From contig DASTVZ010000088.1 of assembly GCA_035758845.1 (NCBI GenBank), positions 14,087 to 78,086 of the forward strand: a DNA stretch of 64,000 bases. Reading direction: 5' to 3'. The DNA comes from JALZOC01 sp035758845 (GTDB lineage: Bacteria > Acidobacteriota > Vicinamibacteria > Vicinamibacterales > 2-12-FULL-66-21). Positions within the stretch are counted from its first letter, which is position 1. Each line of letters starts with the position of its first letter. The notes under the pieces were generated by a model that saw only the letters and a list, made by a program, of their open reading frames with translations, was not told where the DNA came from and ran no database searches. The position numbers and the translations under genes were made by a program. Positions 50,710 through 59,340 of the stretch are shown here, one piece after another.

Positions 50710-51714
50710 ATGGAGTCACATCATCTCGTTCGTCTCAGCCGCCGCCAGCTCGGCCGCGGCGGGCCTTCTGTTTCTGCAATCGGCCTCGGTTGTATGGGCA
50801 TGTCGGATTTCTATGGCGGCGCCGATGAGGCGCGCTCGATCGCGACGATCCATCGCGCCCTCGAACTCGGGATCGATTTCCTCGACACCGCCGACATCTA
50901 TGGGCCGTTTACGAATGAACGGCTCGTCGGCCGCGCGATTCGCGACCGCCGTTCGGAGGTCTTCCTGGCAACGAAATTTGGCAACGTTCGCTCGGAGGAT
51001 GGAAAGTTTCTCGGCGTCAACGGACGACCGGAGTACGTTCGCAGCGCCTGCGACGCGTCGTTGAAGCGCCTTGGTGTCGACGTGATCGATCTTTATTACC
51101 AGCACCGCGTCGATGCCGAAACGCCGATCGAAGACACCGTTGGTGCGATGGCCGAACTGGTCAGGGCGGGAAAGATTCGATATCTCGGCCTGTCCGAAGC
51201 GGCGCCAGCGACGATTCGCCGCGCGCACGCAGTGCATCCGATCACCGCGTTGCAGACTGAATACTCGTTGTGGACGCGCGATCCCGAAGACGGTCCGCTC
51301 CCGACATGTCGTGAGTTAGGAATCGGGTTTGTCGCCTATAGTCCTCTCGGTCGCGGTTTTCTGACCGGTCGATTTCGTTCGCCCGACGATCTCGCACCCA
51401 ATGATTGGCGCCGGAACAATCCGCGTTTCCAGGGTGAAAACTTTCAGAGGAATCTGGACCTGGTTGCGCGCGTGGAGGCGATTGCGAGAAAGAAGAGCTG
51501 CACCCCCGCGCAGCTCGCGATTGCCTGGCTGCTCTCGCGCGGGCAGGACGTCGTCCCGATTCCTGGTTCGACACGCGCAGAGCGGGTGGAGGAAAACGCG
51601 GCCGGGGTTTCGATCACATTAGCGGCCGATGAGCTCGAAGCACTCGACACGGTCGGTGCTGCCGTTGCCGGCAATCGGTACCCTGAAGGGGGAATGCGGA
51701 CGATCAATCGCTGA
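50710..51714 (+). CDS. aldo/keto reductase
   Basis: 334 residues, a typical AKR barrel. N-terminal VSAIGLGCMGMSDFYGGADE, catalytic Asp in DFLDTADIYGPFTNE with Tyr, Lys in VFLATKFGNVR and the active-site His in DLYYQHRVDAETPIEDTVGA, then CTPAQLAIAWLLSRGQDVVP and the NADPH-binding IPGSTRAERVEENAAG. This is the YakC/AKR13-like group that reduces aldehydes with NADPH. The substrate is unknown. The gene follows a terminator and is itself followed by a mirror repeat. Confidence 0.93.
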   Translation: MESHHLVRLSRRQLGRGGPSVSAIGLGCMGMSDFYGGADEARSIATIHRALELGIDFLDTADIYGPFTNERLVGRAIRDRRSEVFLATKFGNVRSEDGKFLGVNGRPEYVRSACDASLKRLGVDVIDLYYQHRVDAETPIEDTVGAMAELVRAGKIRYLGLSEAAPATIRRAHAVHPITALQTEYSLWTRDPEDGPLPTCRELGIGFVAYSPLGRGFLTGRFRSPDDLAPNDWRRNNPRFQGENFQRNLDLVARVEAIARKKSCTPAQLAIAWLLSRGQDVVPIPGSTRAERVEENAAGVSITLAADELEALDTVGAAVAGNRYPEGGMRTINR

Positions 51715-51884
51715 TCACTAATCACTGATCGTGAATCGCTAATTGTTGAATCCACGAATCGTCGAATCCCTGAATCCCCGGCGGATTCACCCATTCCAGG
51801 ATTCACCGCTTCCCGGATTCATCGATTCCCGGATTCGAGGATTAGTGATTCACGATTAGTGATTAGTGATGAGTGATTCAAAGG
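51715..51884. repeat. mirror-image word repeat (GATCAGTGATTAGTGAT family), copy 2
   Basis: CTGATCACTAATCACTGATCGTGAATCGC on the left faces GATTAGTGATTCACGATTAGTGATTAGTGATGAG (51841-51874) on the right, with GAATCC/GGATTC words between. Same vocabulary as 27761 and 54778. Between convergent genes. Confidence 0.85.
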
Positions 51885-53300
51885 TCAGCGTCTCAATTGG
51901 ACCGCAGGAAAGTATTCCGACACGAACGTTCGGTTCCACCATCGGCCCGATTGCACGTGTTCCTCGCGCGTCGTAAATGTGTATCGATACAGGCGCGCGC
52001 GGATCCAGCGGGGCGGCCGATCGGGAAACGGATCGGCCGCAAGCAGGCCGATTGTGGCCTTGTCCCCCTGAAGCAGCTTTGCGATCAGCGCGGAGAACCA
52101 TTCCTGATCGGAAGCGGGCCCCATCGCTGCAAACCACATGAGCCAGTCGAGCCGTAAATGGTATGGCGCAATCTGGATTGGTTTCCGCGCCGCGTCGCCG
52201 GGCTTCCCTTTGAATTCGTACTCCCGCCATGTCGTTTTATCCGTCGGTGCATCTTCAGTCGTGCCCTCGATGACAATCTCGTAGCGCTCGCGCGTGATGC
52301 TGCCGAAGGCGCCGTACGTATTGACGATTTGCAACGGATTGAACGACGTATTCATCACCTGGTTGGGCGAGAGCATGTTCACCATTGGCGAGATGCTGAG
52401 GACCGCGACGAGCGCGGCGAGCGCGGCGATCGCCCAGCGCTGCACGACCGGCGTCGGGTGCAGCACCGGAACAGCGGGAAGCCACGCGAAAAAGCGATGA
52501 TCGAGAGTGGTGAACGCGACAACGATGGTCAGCCAGTTCAACCACGACAGATTGCCGCTGACGATGAGTGTGAGTTGAAAGACGATCGTGATGAGGCCCG
52601 CGATCCCGGCAAACGGCTGCGGCAGGAAATAGCCGAACGGTACGATCAGCTCGGCGAAGTGATTGAAGGCGACGCCGCCGTGCAGAATCGGCCGCGGCAG
52701 CCAGTGGAAATACCAGCTGAGCGGATTCGGAATCGGTTGCGTTTCGAAGTAGTAATCCAGGCACGTCAGGTCGCGCCAGCACTGGTCGCCGCGAAGCTTG
52801 ATTAGTCCGGCGCCAAACATCAACCGGAACAGCGTCCAGCGATAGATCCAGTTCAGGATGCGCGATGGTGGCGTCGTGCTGGCGCCGGCAAAGATCGTGA
52901 AAAATCCGAGTTCGAGAAGCAGCGATTCCCAGCCGAAGCCGTAAAACGTCTGGCCGACATTGACGAACGACAGATACAGGGCCCACAGAAGTGCCCACAC
53001 GCCCGCGCCTGCCAGCCCGCTTCTATGCTGAACAATGCCGGTCAGGGCAACGATCGAGAGCAGAATGCCGAGCCACCCGGCGACGCGAAACGCGACATCG
53101 GTGGGGCGGAAGTAGAACAGGCTCGGTGAGACGCGGAAGGGCACGGCCTCGGTGAATCGTGGAACCGGAAGCAGGCCCCGTTCACCAAGCAGGGGAATGA
53201 ACTGATTGACGACGGCGAGAAAGGCGATGAGATAGATGAGCGAGAGCCCCCGCTCGAAGACGAACCGCGAATACCAGTAGCGCGTCAGTCCGTCAGGCAT
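51885..53300 (-). CDS. lipase maturation factor family membrane protein
   Basis: 471 residues from the ATG at 53300 (MPDGLTRYWYSRFVFERGLS); an upstream ATG at 53360 would overlap the divergent gene. It matches the lipase maturation factor (LMF) family: RYWYSRFVFERGLSLIYLIA, YGFGWESLLLELGFFTIFAG, LIKLRGDQCWRDLTCLDYYF, FNHFAELIVPFGYFLPQPFA and, at the C-terminus, APYHLRLDWLMWFAAMGP. About eight membrane spans precede a C-terminal soluble part. In animals LMF1 matures lipases in the ER; the bacterial role is not established. It ends near a mirror repeat. Confidence 0.9.
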   Translation of the reverse strand: MPDGLTRYWYSRFVFERGLSLIYLIAFLAVVNQFIPLLGERGLLPVPRFTEAVPFRVSPSLFYFRPTDVAFRVAGWLGILLSIVALTGIVQHRSGLAGAGVWALLWALYLSFVNVGQTFYGFGWESLLLELGFFTIFAGASTTPPSRILNWIYRWTLFRLMFGAGLIKLRGDQCWRDLTCLDYYFETQPIPNPLSWYFHWLPRPILHGGVAFNHFAELIVPFGYFLPQPFAGIAGLITIVFQLTLIVSGNLSWLNWLTIVVAFTTLDHRFFAWLPAVPVLHPTPVVQRWAIAALAALVAVLSISPMVNMLSPNQVMNTSFNPLQIVNTYGAFGSITRERYEIVIEGTTEDAPTDKTTWREYEFKGKPGDAARKPIQIAPYHLRLDWLMWFAAMGPASDQEWFSALIAKLLQGDKATIGLLAADPFPDRPPRWIRARLYRYTFTTREEHVQSGRWWNRTFVSEYFPAVQLRR

Positions 53301-53352
53301 TTTTGGTTTTGCGCTGGGGCCTCTTGGGTTGCGATGAGAATGTAACAAAGAC

Positions 53353-54777
53353 GTGGCCAATATAGATGCGATTGTTGTCGGTGCCGGCCCGAATGGTCTT
53401 GCCGCCGCGATCGAACTCGCCCGCGCCGGGGTTCACGTCGTCGTCTACGAGGCGCAGGACACGATTGGCGGCGGGTGCAGCTCGGCGGAGCTGACATTGC
53501 CGGGCTTTGTGCACGATGTGTGCTCCACGGTCCATCCAATGGCGGCCGCGTCGCCGTTTTTTCGCAGCCTTCCGCTTCGCGATCATGGTCTGACCTGGAT
53601 TGAACCGACGGCAATGATCGCGCACCCATTCGACGCCATGCCGGCCGCGTTAGTTATGCGATCGGTCGCCGACACGGCGCAGGCTCTTGGTGCCGACGCC
53701 GATAGGTATCGATATCTTTTCGGAGGGATCGCTGATCTCTGGCCGCGAATCGAGGAAGTTGTTCTCGGGCCGCCCGCGCTTCCGCATCATCCGTTCGCCC
53801 TCGCGCGATTCGGGCTCAGGGCGCTTCAGAGTGCCGACCGCCTGGCGCGCCGTCAGTTTTCCACCGCGCGGGCGCGCGGGCTCCTCGCCGGAATCGCGGC
53901 ACATGGAATGGTGCCGCTCGACATGTTTCCGTCCGGCGGGATCGGCCTCGTGCTCGGTGCGCTCGCGCACGTTGTCGGATGGCCATTTCCACGCGGTGGC
54001 GCGCAGAAGCTTGCCGACGCCCTTGGGTCCTATCTGCGATCGCTTGGCGGTGAGGTCGTGACCGGCACGGCGGTGACGGCCATCGAGCAATTGCCGCCAG
54101 CGAAAGCGATCCTGTGCGACCTGTCGCCGCGTCCGTTCGCGCGCATCGCCGATCGACAACTTCCCGAATGGTACAGGCAGAAGCTTGCGGATTACCGCTA
54201 CGGCATGGGGACGTTCAAAGTCGATTGGGCACTCGACGGTTCAATTCCGTGGACGGATGCGACGGTGGCTCGCGCGGCAACCGTGCATCTTGGCGGAACC
54301 TTCCAGGAGATCGAAGAGGCGGAGCGCGACGCATGGGGCGGTCGGGTGCCGACAGCGCCGTTCGTCCTATTGGTGCAGGCCACGCTGTTCGACGATACGC
54401 GGGCGCCGGCGGGCAAGCACACCGCATGGGCATACTGCCACGTGCCGAATGGATCGACGATTGACATGCTGCCGGCGATCGAGGGACAGATCGAGCGGTT
54501 TGCCCCGGGTTTCCGCGAACGCATTCTGGCGCGACACGTCTTGACACCGGCCGATCTCGAGACGCGCAATCCCAATCTGGTCGGTGGTGATATTGCGATG
54601 GGAGTGACCGATCTGTGGCAGATGGTTGCGCGCCCGACGTGGCGGTGGTATCGCACGCCTAAGCGAGGACTCTATTTGTGCTCGGCGTCGACGCCGCCTG
54701 GCGTCGCGGTGCATGGGATGTGCGGGTATTACGCCGCGCGCTGTGCGCTTCGCGATGTGTTTGGCGTGAATCGCTAA
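53353..54777 (+). CDS. phytoene-desaturase-like FAD oxidoreductase
   Basis: 474 residues from GTG 53353. N-terminal FAD motif AIVVGAGPNGLAAAIELARA with the acidic end in VYEAQDTIGGGCSSAELTLP, a second flavin segment HVVGWPFPRGGAQKLADALG and LGGEVVTGTAVTAIEQLPPA. The C-terminal CSASTPPGVAVHGMCGYYAA closes the FAD site. The family (NAD(P)/FAD-dependent carotenoid-oxidoreductase type) includes phytoene desaturases and retinol saturases; the substrate is not determinable. No other carotenoid gene is nearby. It is divergent from the LMF gene across 52 bases. Confidence 0.88.
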   Translation: MANIDAIVVGAGPNGLAAAIELARAGVHVVVYEAQDTIGGGCSSAELTLPGFVHDVCSTVHPMAAASPFFRSLPLRDHGLTWIEPTAMIAHPFDAMPAALVMRSVADTAQALGADADRYRYLFGGIADLWPRIEEVVLGPPALPHHPFALARFGLRALQSADRLARRQFSTARARGLLAGIAAHGMVPLDMFPSGGIGLVLGALAHVVGWPFPRGGAQKLADALGSYLRSLGGEVVTGTAVTAIEQLPPAKAILCDLSPRPFARIADRQLPEWYRQKLADYRYGMGTFKVDWALDGSIPWTDATVARAATVHLGGTFQEIEEAERDAWGGRVPTAPFVLLVQATLFDDTRAPAGKHTAWAYCHVPNGSTIDMLPAIEGQIERFAPGFRERILARHVLTPADLETRNPNLVGGDIAMGVTDLWQMVARPTWRWYRTPKRGLYLCSASTPPGVAVHGMCGYYAARCALRDVFGVNR

Positions 54778-54945
54778 TCACTGATCACTGATCCCGAATC
54801 ACTCATCCGCGAATCACTCATCCCTGAATCCTCGAATCGCTGCATCGTCGAGCACCGATTCAGCGATTCTTCGATTCCGCGATTCGCGGATCAGTGATTC
54901 GATGATTCGCGGATCAGCGATTCGAGATGAGTGATCAGTGATTAG
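54778..54945. repeat. mirror-image word repeat (GATCAGTGATTAGTGAT family), copy 3
   Basis: AATCACTGATCACTGATCCCGAATCACTC on the left, GATTCGAGATGAGTGATCAGTGATTAGGGATTCC at 54920-54952 on the right, with CGAATC/GATTCG words in the middle. The right arm runs into the gpmA 3' end. Same vocabulary as 27761 and 51715. Confidence 0.8.
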
Positions 54946-55691
54946 GGATTCCGCGCCGTCTGCGCGGCGACACTTGCCGCCGCGCGCGCTGCCGCTTCGG
55001 GATCTCCGAGATAGTAATGGCGAATTGGGCGAAGCGATTCGTCAAGTTCATAGACGAGCGGAATGCCGGTCGGGATGTTCAGCTCGACGATCTCGTCATC
55101 TGCAACGTTGTCGAGATATTTGACGAGCGCGCGAAGGCTGTTGCCGTGCGCGGCAATGATCACCCGCTGCCGTGACTTGACTGCTGGCGCAATCGTCTCG
55201 TGCCAGTAGGGCAGGAACCGGGCGACGGTGTCCTTCAAAGACTCCGTCAGGGGAACCTCCTCACGCCGCAGACTTGCGTATCGGGGATCGCGGCCGGAAT
55301 GGCGTTCATCGTCTGGACTGAGCGGCGGAGGTGGAATGTCGTAGCTTCGCCGCCAGACCTTTACCTGCGCATCGCCGTGCTTGGCGGCGGTCTCCGCTTT
55401 GTTGAGTCCTTGCAGCGCTCCATAGTGGCGCTCGTTGAGACGCCAGTTCTTGGTCACGGGAATCCACATCAGATCGAGCGCGTCGAGCGTGATCCAGAGG
55501 GTGCGGATCGCGCGCTTCAACACCGAGGTGAACGCGACGTCGAAGACGTAGCCTCCTTCTCTGAGGAGACGTCCCGCGTCCGCAGCTTCCTGTCGGCCCT
55601 TCTCCGAAAGATCGACGTCGGTCCACCCGGTGAACCGGTTTTCCTTGTTCCAGGTGCTTTCGCCGTGGCGCAACAGTACGAGCTTGAACAT
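54942..55691 (-). CDS. gpmA: 2,3-bisphosphoglycerate-dependent phosphoglycerate mutase
   Basis: 249 residues from the ATG at 55691, which overlaps the eno stop (TGATG); a GTG at 55694 is less likely. Phospho-His motif LVLLRHGESTWNKENRFTGW, then ERHYGALQGLNKAETAAKHG and the second catalytic His in IAAHGNSLRALVKYL. It interconverts 3- and 2-phosphoglycerate. Operon with eno: both glycolytic steps are translated together. The C-terminus (RAAASVAAQTARNP) is an Ala-rich tail. Confidence 0.95.
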   Translation of the reverse strand: MFKLVLLRHGESTWNKENRFTGWTDVDLSEKGRQEAADAGRLLREGGYVFDVAFTSVLKRAIRTLWITLDALDLMWIPVTKNWRLNERHYGALQGLNKAETAAKHGDAQVKVWRRSYDIPPPPLSPDDERHSGRDPRYASLRREEVPLTESLKDTVARFLPYWHETIAPAVKSRQRVIIAAHGNSLRALVKYLDNVADDEIVELNIPTGIPLVYELDESLRPIRHYYLGDPEAAARAAASVAAQTARNP

Positions 55692-56995
55692 CACCGGGCT
55701 CCGAGCTGTCGAATCGCCGATCTGCCTGCATAGCGACCGGCGGATCCAAGCTGCTCCTCGATTCGCAGCAACTGGTTGTACTTGGCGACACGATCGGTGC
55801 GGGAGGCTGAGCCGGTTTTGATCTGTCCGGCGTTGGTCGCTACGGCGAGATCAGCAATCGTCGTGTCTTCCGTCTCGCCGGAGCGATGAGAGATCACGCT
55901 GGCATATCCAGCGTCGCGTGCCATCGCCACCGCGTCGAGTGTTTCGCTGACGGTACCGATTTGATTCAGTTTGACGAGCAGCGCATTGCCGATCTTCTCG
56001 CTGATGCCGCGGCGGAGGATCTCTGGATTGGTGACGAACACGTCGTCGCCGACCAGCTGCACTCGCGCGCCGAGCGCGTTGGTGAGCGCTTTCCACCCCT
56101 CCCAGTCGCCTTCGGCAAGGCCGTCCTCGATTGAGATGATTGGATACTGCCGGACCCAATCCTGGTAGAGCGTCACCATTTCGTCGGCGCTGCGTGTTTT
56201 GTCTTTCGATTTCTTGAACTCGTAATTCTTCTGGTCCTCGTTCCACAGCTCGCTCGACGCAACGTCGAGCGCGAGATGGACCGTTTCGCCAGGCTTGTAT
56301 CCCGCTTGGACCACGGCCTCGAGCACGACATCGAGCGCTTCTTGATTCGATGAAAGGCTCGGTGCAAATCCCCCTTCGTCGCCGACGCCGGTCGAATGTC
56401 CTTTCTTCTTGAGGATGCCGCGAAGCGTGTGGAAGATCTCGGCGCCGCAGCGCACGGCTTCGGCAAAGCTCGACGCGCCGACGGGCATCACCATGAATTC
56501 TTGGAAATCCACGCTGCTGTCGGCGTGAGCGCCGCCGTTCAAAATGTTCATCATCGGCACCGGCAGTACGGTACCGCCCTCGGACCCATAGAGACGGGCC
56601 GCGTGCTTGTACAGCGGCACGCCTGCAGCGGCCGCATTGGCTTTCGCGAGCGCCATCGAAACCCCGAGCAACGCATTTGCTCCGAGTCGTCCCTTGTTCG
56701 GCGTGCCGTCAAGTTCAATCATCAACTTGTCGATCGCGCGCTGATCGGCGTCGAGCCCGGCCAGCTTTGTCGCGAGTTCGCTGTTGACGTTCGCGACCGC
56801 TTTGGTCGCCCCCTTGCCGAGATAGCGTTTCTTGTCGCCATCGCGCAGCTCGAGTGCTTCACGCTGCCCGGTCGACGCTCCCGACGGAACCGCCGCACGT
56901 CCGAACGCTCCTCCGTCGAGCGTCACATCAACTTCAACCGTCGGATTCCCACGCGAATCGAGAATTTCGCGTCCGATTACTGTCTGTATCTTCAC
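55691..56995 (-). CDS. eno: enolase
   Basis: 434 residues from GTG 56995, with AAAGGG at 57002-57007 as ribosome site. All signatures are present: IGREILDSRGNPTVEVDVTL, SGASTGQREALELRDGDKKR, the proton donor/acceptor and Mg ligands in GDEGGFAPSL, SIEDGLAEGDWEGWKALTNA, LVGDDVFVTNPEIL, and the catalytic Lys and SHRSGETEDTTIADLAVATN. It converts 2-phosphoglycerate to phosphoenolpyruvate. It is followed by gpmA; glgC lies upstream 85 bases away. Confidence 0.97.
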   Translation of the reverse strand: MKIQTVIGREILDSRGNPTVEVDVTLDGGAFGRAAVPSGASTGQREALELRDGDKKRYLGKGATKAVANVNSELATKLAGLDADQRAIDKLMIELDGTPNKGRLGANALLGVSMALAKANAAAAGVPLYKHAARLYGSEGGTVLPVPMMNILNGGAHADSSVDFQEFMVMPVGASSFAEAVRCGAEIFHTLRGILKKKGHSTGVGDEGGFAPSLSSNQEALDVVLEAVVQAGYKPGETVHLALDVASSELWNEDQKNYEFKKSKDKTRSADEMVTLYQDWVRQYPIISIEDGLAEGDWEGWKALTNALGARVQLVGDDVFVTNPEILRRGISEKIGNALLVKLNQIGTVSETLDAVAMARDAGYASVISHRSGETEDTTIADLAVATNAGQIKTGSASRTDRVAKYNQLLRIEEQLGSAGRYAGRSAIRQLGAR

Positions 56996-57030
56996 TATGC
57001 GCCCTTTAAGGTGTGTCTGCTTTTCTCACT

Positions 57031-57084
57031 GCGCGTGGACCCCACGCGCTCTCGCTTTTGCCTTTTGCCTTTTACCTTTCTACA
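57031..57084. repeat. hairpin and CCTTTTG tandem before eno
   Basis: The gap between glgC and eno has GCGCGTGG/CCACGCGC (57031-57038 with 57042-57049, loop of 3) and the direct word repeat CTTTTGCCTTTTGCCTTTTACC (57054-57075). No T-run follows the hairpin in the direction of transcription, so it is not a clear terminator. Confidence 0.5.
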
Positions 57085-58351
57085 GCCCGACATTTCCCCG
57101 CTTGTCAAACTCTTCCTCGATCCGGAGCGCCTCCGTTGAAATGTCGGCAATGAAAGGCTCGTCGTCGGTCGTCACCACCACGATCCCGTTGTCGCTGACG
57201 GTGTGGCGCCGTCGATCCTCTTGCTCGTGGAAGCCGATGAGCGCGCCGCGAGGGACGAAGACATCGCGATCGACGATGGCGCGACGGATGCGCGCGTGGC
57301 GCCCGACGCGCACGCCGGGCATCAGGATGCTTTGATCGATGTCGCAGAAACTGTGGACGCGAACGTTGGGGCAAAGAACGCTGCCGGTGATCCGGCTGCC
57401 CGAAATGATGCACCCGGCGGAAATGATCGAGTCAAGTGCCTGTCCGCACCGGCGACCTTCATCGGCGAAGACGAACTTCGCGGGCGGTGCCTGAACCTGG
57501 TAGGTGCGCAGCGGCCATTCCGGGTCGTAAAGGTTGAAATCGGGATTGACGTGGCAGAGATCCATGTTCGCGTCGTAGTACGCGTCAATGGTTCCGATGT
57601 CGCGCCAGTATTTCGCCGCCTTCTTGTTCTCGTCGTAGAAACGGTAGACGTAAACGGGAACCTTGGAGATGAGCGACGGGAGGATGTCCTTGCCGAAATC
57701 GTGCGTCGAGTTGGTGCGCGCATCGGCCTCGAGAGCAGGGACGAGCACGTCCATCTCGAAGATATAAATCCCGAGCGACGCGAGCACCTGTTCGCCGGCC
57801 GGCAGATTTTTCGGTTTCTCGAGAAAGCCGGTCAGGCGCTCTTCCTTGTCCACCTGGAGTACGCCGAAACGCTGCGCTTCTTCCGAAGGCACCTCGATCG
57901 CCGCAATCGTTGCGCCGGCCCCTCGCTCACGATGCAAGCGCAGCATTTTCGCGTAGTCCATCTTGTAGACGTGATCGCCTGACAGCAGGATCAGGTGGCG
58001 CGGATTCTCTCGAAGGATCGAATACAGGTTCTGATACACCGCGTCGGCGGTCCCGAGGTACCAGTGCTCGCCGACACGCTTCTGCGGAGTCAGGATCTCG
58101 ATGAATTCCCCGAGTTCGTCGGCAACGACACTCCATCCCATCCGGATGTGTCGGCTGAGCGAGAGTGATTTGTACTGCAGCGCAATGAAGATCTTCCGCA
58201 GACCGGAGTTGATGCAATTGCTCAGCGTGAAGTCGATGATGCGGTAGGGACCGCCAAAGTACACCGCTGGTTTGGCTCGTTCTTTCGTCAACGGATAGAG
58301 ACGTTCCCCGACCCCTCCAGCCAGCACCATCACCAGGACATCGTCGAGCAA
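57080..58351 (-). CDS. glgC: glucose-1-phosphate adenylyltransferase
   Basis: 423 residues from TTG 58351, with a strong GGAGGAAGG ahead. It makes ADP-glucose for glycogen. N-terminal MVLAGGVGERLYPLTKERAK binds ATP; AVYFGGPYRIIDFTLSNCIN, LLSGDHVYKMDYAKMLRLHR, the FLEKPKNLP substrate loop and the C-terminal beta-helix (GCIISGSRITGSVLCPNVRV) are intact. It lies upstream of eno and gpmA, which may put glycogen and lower glycolysis under shared control. Confidence 0.95.
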   Translation of the reverse strand: MLDDVLVMVLAGGVGERLYPLTKERAKPAVYFGGPYRIIDFTLSNCINSGLRKIFIALQYKSLSLSRHIRMGWSVVADELGEFIEILTPQKRVGEHWYLGTADAVYQNLYSILRENPRHLILLSGDHVYKMDYAKMLRLHRERGAGATIAAIEVPSEEAQRFGVLQVDKEERLTGFLEKPKNLPAGEQVLASLGIYIFEMDVLVPALEADARTNSTHDFGKDILPSLISKVPVYVYRFYDENKKAAKYWRDIGTIDAYYDANMDLCHVNPDFNLYDPEWPLRTYQVQAPPAKFVFADEGRRCGQALDSIISAGCIISGSRITGSVLCPNVRVHSFCDIDQSILMPGVRVGRHARIRRAIVDRDVFVPRGALIGFHEQEDRRRHTVSDNGIVVVTTDDEPFIADISTEALRIEEEFDKRGNVGL

Positions 58352-58371
58352 GTGACCTTCCTCCGGTGCGC

Positions 58372-59007
58372 CTAGCGCCTCAGAACTACGCGGGCTGGTG
58401 CGCCGTCACCGCCCGCGATTTTCAGCGGCAGGCAGTACATCTCGTACATGCCGGCTTCCGCTTCCGCAAGGTTCAGGCCTTCGATAATGACGACCGACCC
58501 CGATAGCAGCGCGCGATGAGCGGGCGCACCGGCCTTCTTGAACTGCTCGACCGACAAGTAGTCAATCCCCACAACCTTCACACCCTGATCGACGAGATAG
58601 CGCGCACCATCTTCGGTGACGTAGGTGTAGTCCTGATGGAACGCTTCACCGTTCCAGAGTGCCGAGTTCGCGGTCTTGAGCAGCACGCGAATGTCTTCAC
58701 GCAGGCCGGCCGCCGCGAGCTCGTCTTTACCAATGCCGCCGCGCTTCGTGATTTCGACGACGCGCGCGCGTCCGATCAACAGATCGAGCGCAAGCGCATC
58801 GACTCCGGCGCCGTCGTCGAAGAAATGTTTCGGAGCATCGACATGCGTGCCCGTGTGCGTGCCCATGACCAGCTTCGACACGTTGGAGCTGCCACCGTCG
58901 GCAATGCGTTTGACCGGTTGCAACTCGAACTCGGGGTTCCCGGGATAGGCGGGAATGCCTGCGGCGAGTGACACGCTCACGTCCAGAAACTTAGGTCCGC
59001 GAGCCAT
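58372..59007 (-). CDS. cyclase/kynurenine-formamidase-like metal hydrolase
   Basis: 211 residues. Cyclase family signature: LDVSVSLAAGIPAYPGNPEF and the metal motif MGTHTGTHVDAPKHFFDDG (HxGTHxDxPxHF), followed by IDLLIGRARVVEI-type strands and VGIDYLSVEQFKKAGAPAHR. Members open N-formylkynurenine or related cyclic or amide substrates in a Mn/Zn site. The substrate is unknown; no tryptophan catabolism genes are near. It is 20 bases upstream of glgC on the same strand, so it heads that unit. Confidence 0.88.
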   Translation of the reverse strand: MARGPKFLDVSVSLAAGIPAYPGNPEFELQPVKRIADGGSSNVSKLVMGTHTGTHVDAPKHFFDDGAGVDALALDLLIGRARVVEITKRGGIGKDELAAAGLREDIRVLLKTANSALWNGEAFHQDYTYVTEDGARYLVDQGVKVVGIDYLSVEQFKKAGAPAHRALLSGSVVIIEGLNLAEAEAGMYEMYCLPLKIAGGDGAPARVVLRR

Positions 59008-59016
59008 AAGCCGGTG

Positions 59017-59022
59017 ATGATA
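59017..59022 (-). promoter_or_regulatory. putative -10 box of the cyclase gene
   Basis: On the - strand TATCAT (5/6) gives a leader of about three bases before ATG 59007. It sits in a near-palindrome GGTGATGATATCACC. Confidence 0.4.
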
Positions 59023-59057
59023 TCACCCGCGCTCGACCAATCGCTTTCGATGGTTTG

Positions 59058-59185
59058 TTCGCGCGGAGAGAGAGAGCAGAGGAAATGGAGAAAGCAGAGG
59101 TTCTCACCACAGAGGGGCAGAGTAAGCGGAGAACTATAACGATCTCTGCTTTCTCCGTTAACTCTGTGGTGAGCTCTCCGTTCGG
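59058..59185. repeat. mirror word repeat (CACAGAG / CTCTGTG family)
   Basis: GGAGAAAGCAGAG and CTCACCACAGAG on the left (59088-59117) are matched exactly by CTCTGCTTTCTCC and CTCTGTGGTGAG on the right (59142-59173). The order of the two right words is not reversed, so no single nested hairpin forms. The rest of the 59008-59340 gap holds only the promoter below. Confidence 0.7.
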
Positions 59186-59291
59186 TCGAGATACCTCCGT
59201 TCACTCCAAGGGGCCAATTCGCCCCCTGATTTGGCTCAAACGCCGCCCGAATGGCCCTCCTCGGGTGCGTGCCAAACCCCGTTTACTGTCT

Positions 59292-59320
59292 TTGACTTGG
59301 CGTGACAGGTCGCCTATGAT
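59292..59320 (+). promoter_or_regulatory. sigma-70-type promoter of the 59341 gene
   Basis: TTGACT (59292-59297, 5/6), 17-base spacer, TATGAT (59315-59320, 5/6). +1 near 59327 gives a 14-base leader without clear Shine-Dalgarno. Confidence 0.7.
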
Positions 59321-59340
59321 CACGTTGATATTTCAGCCAC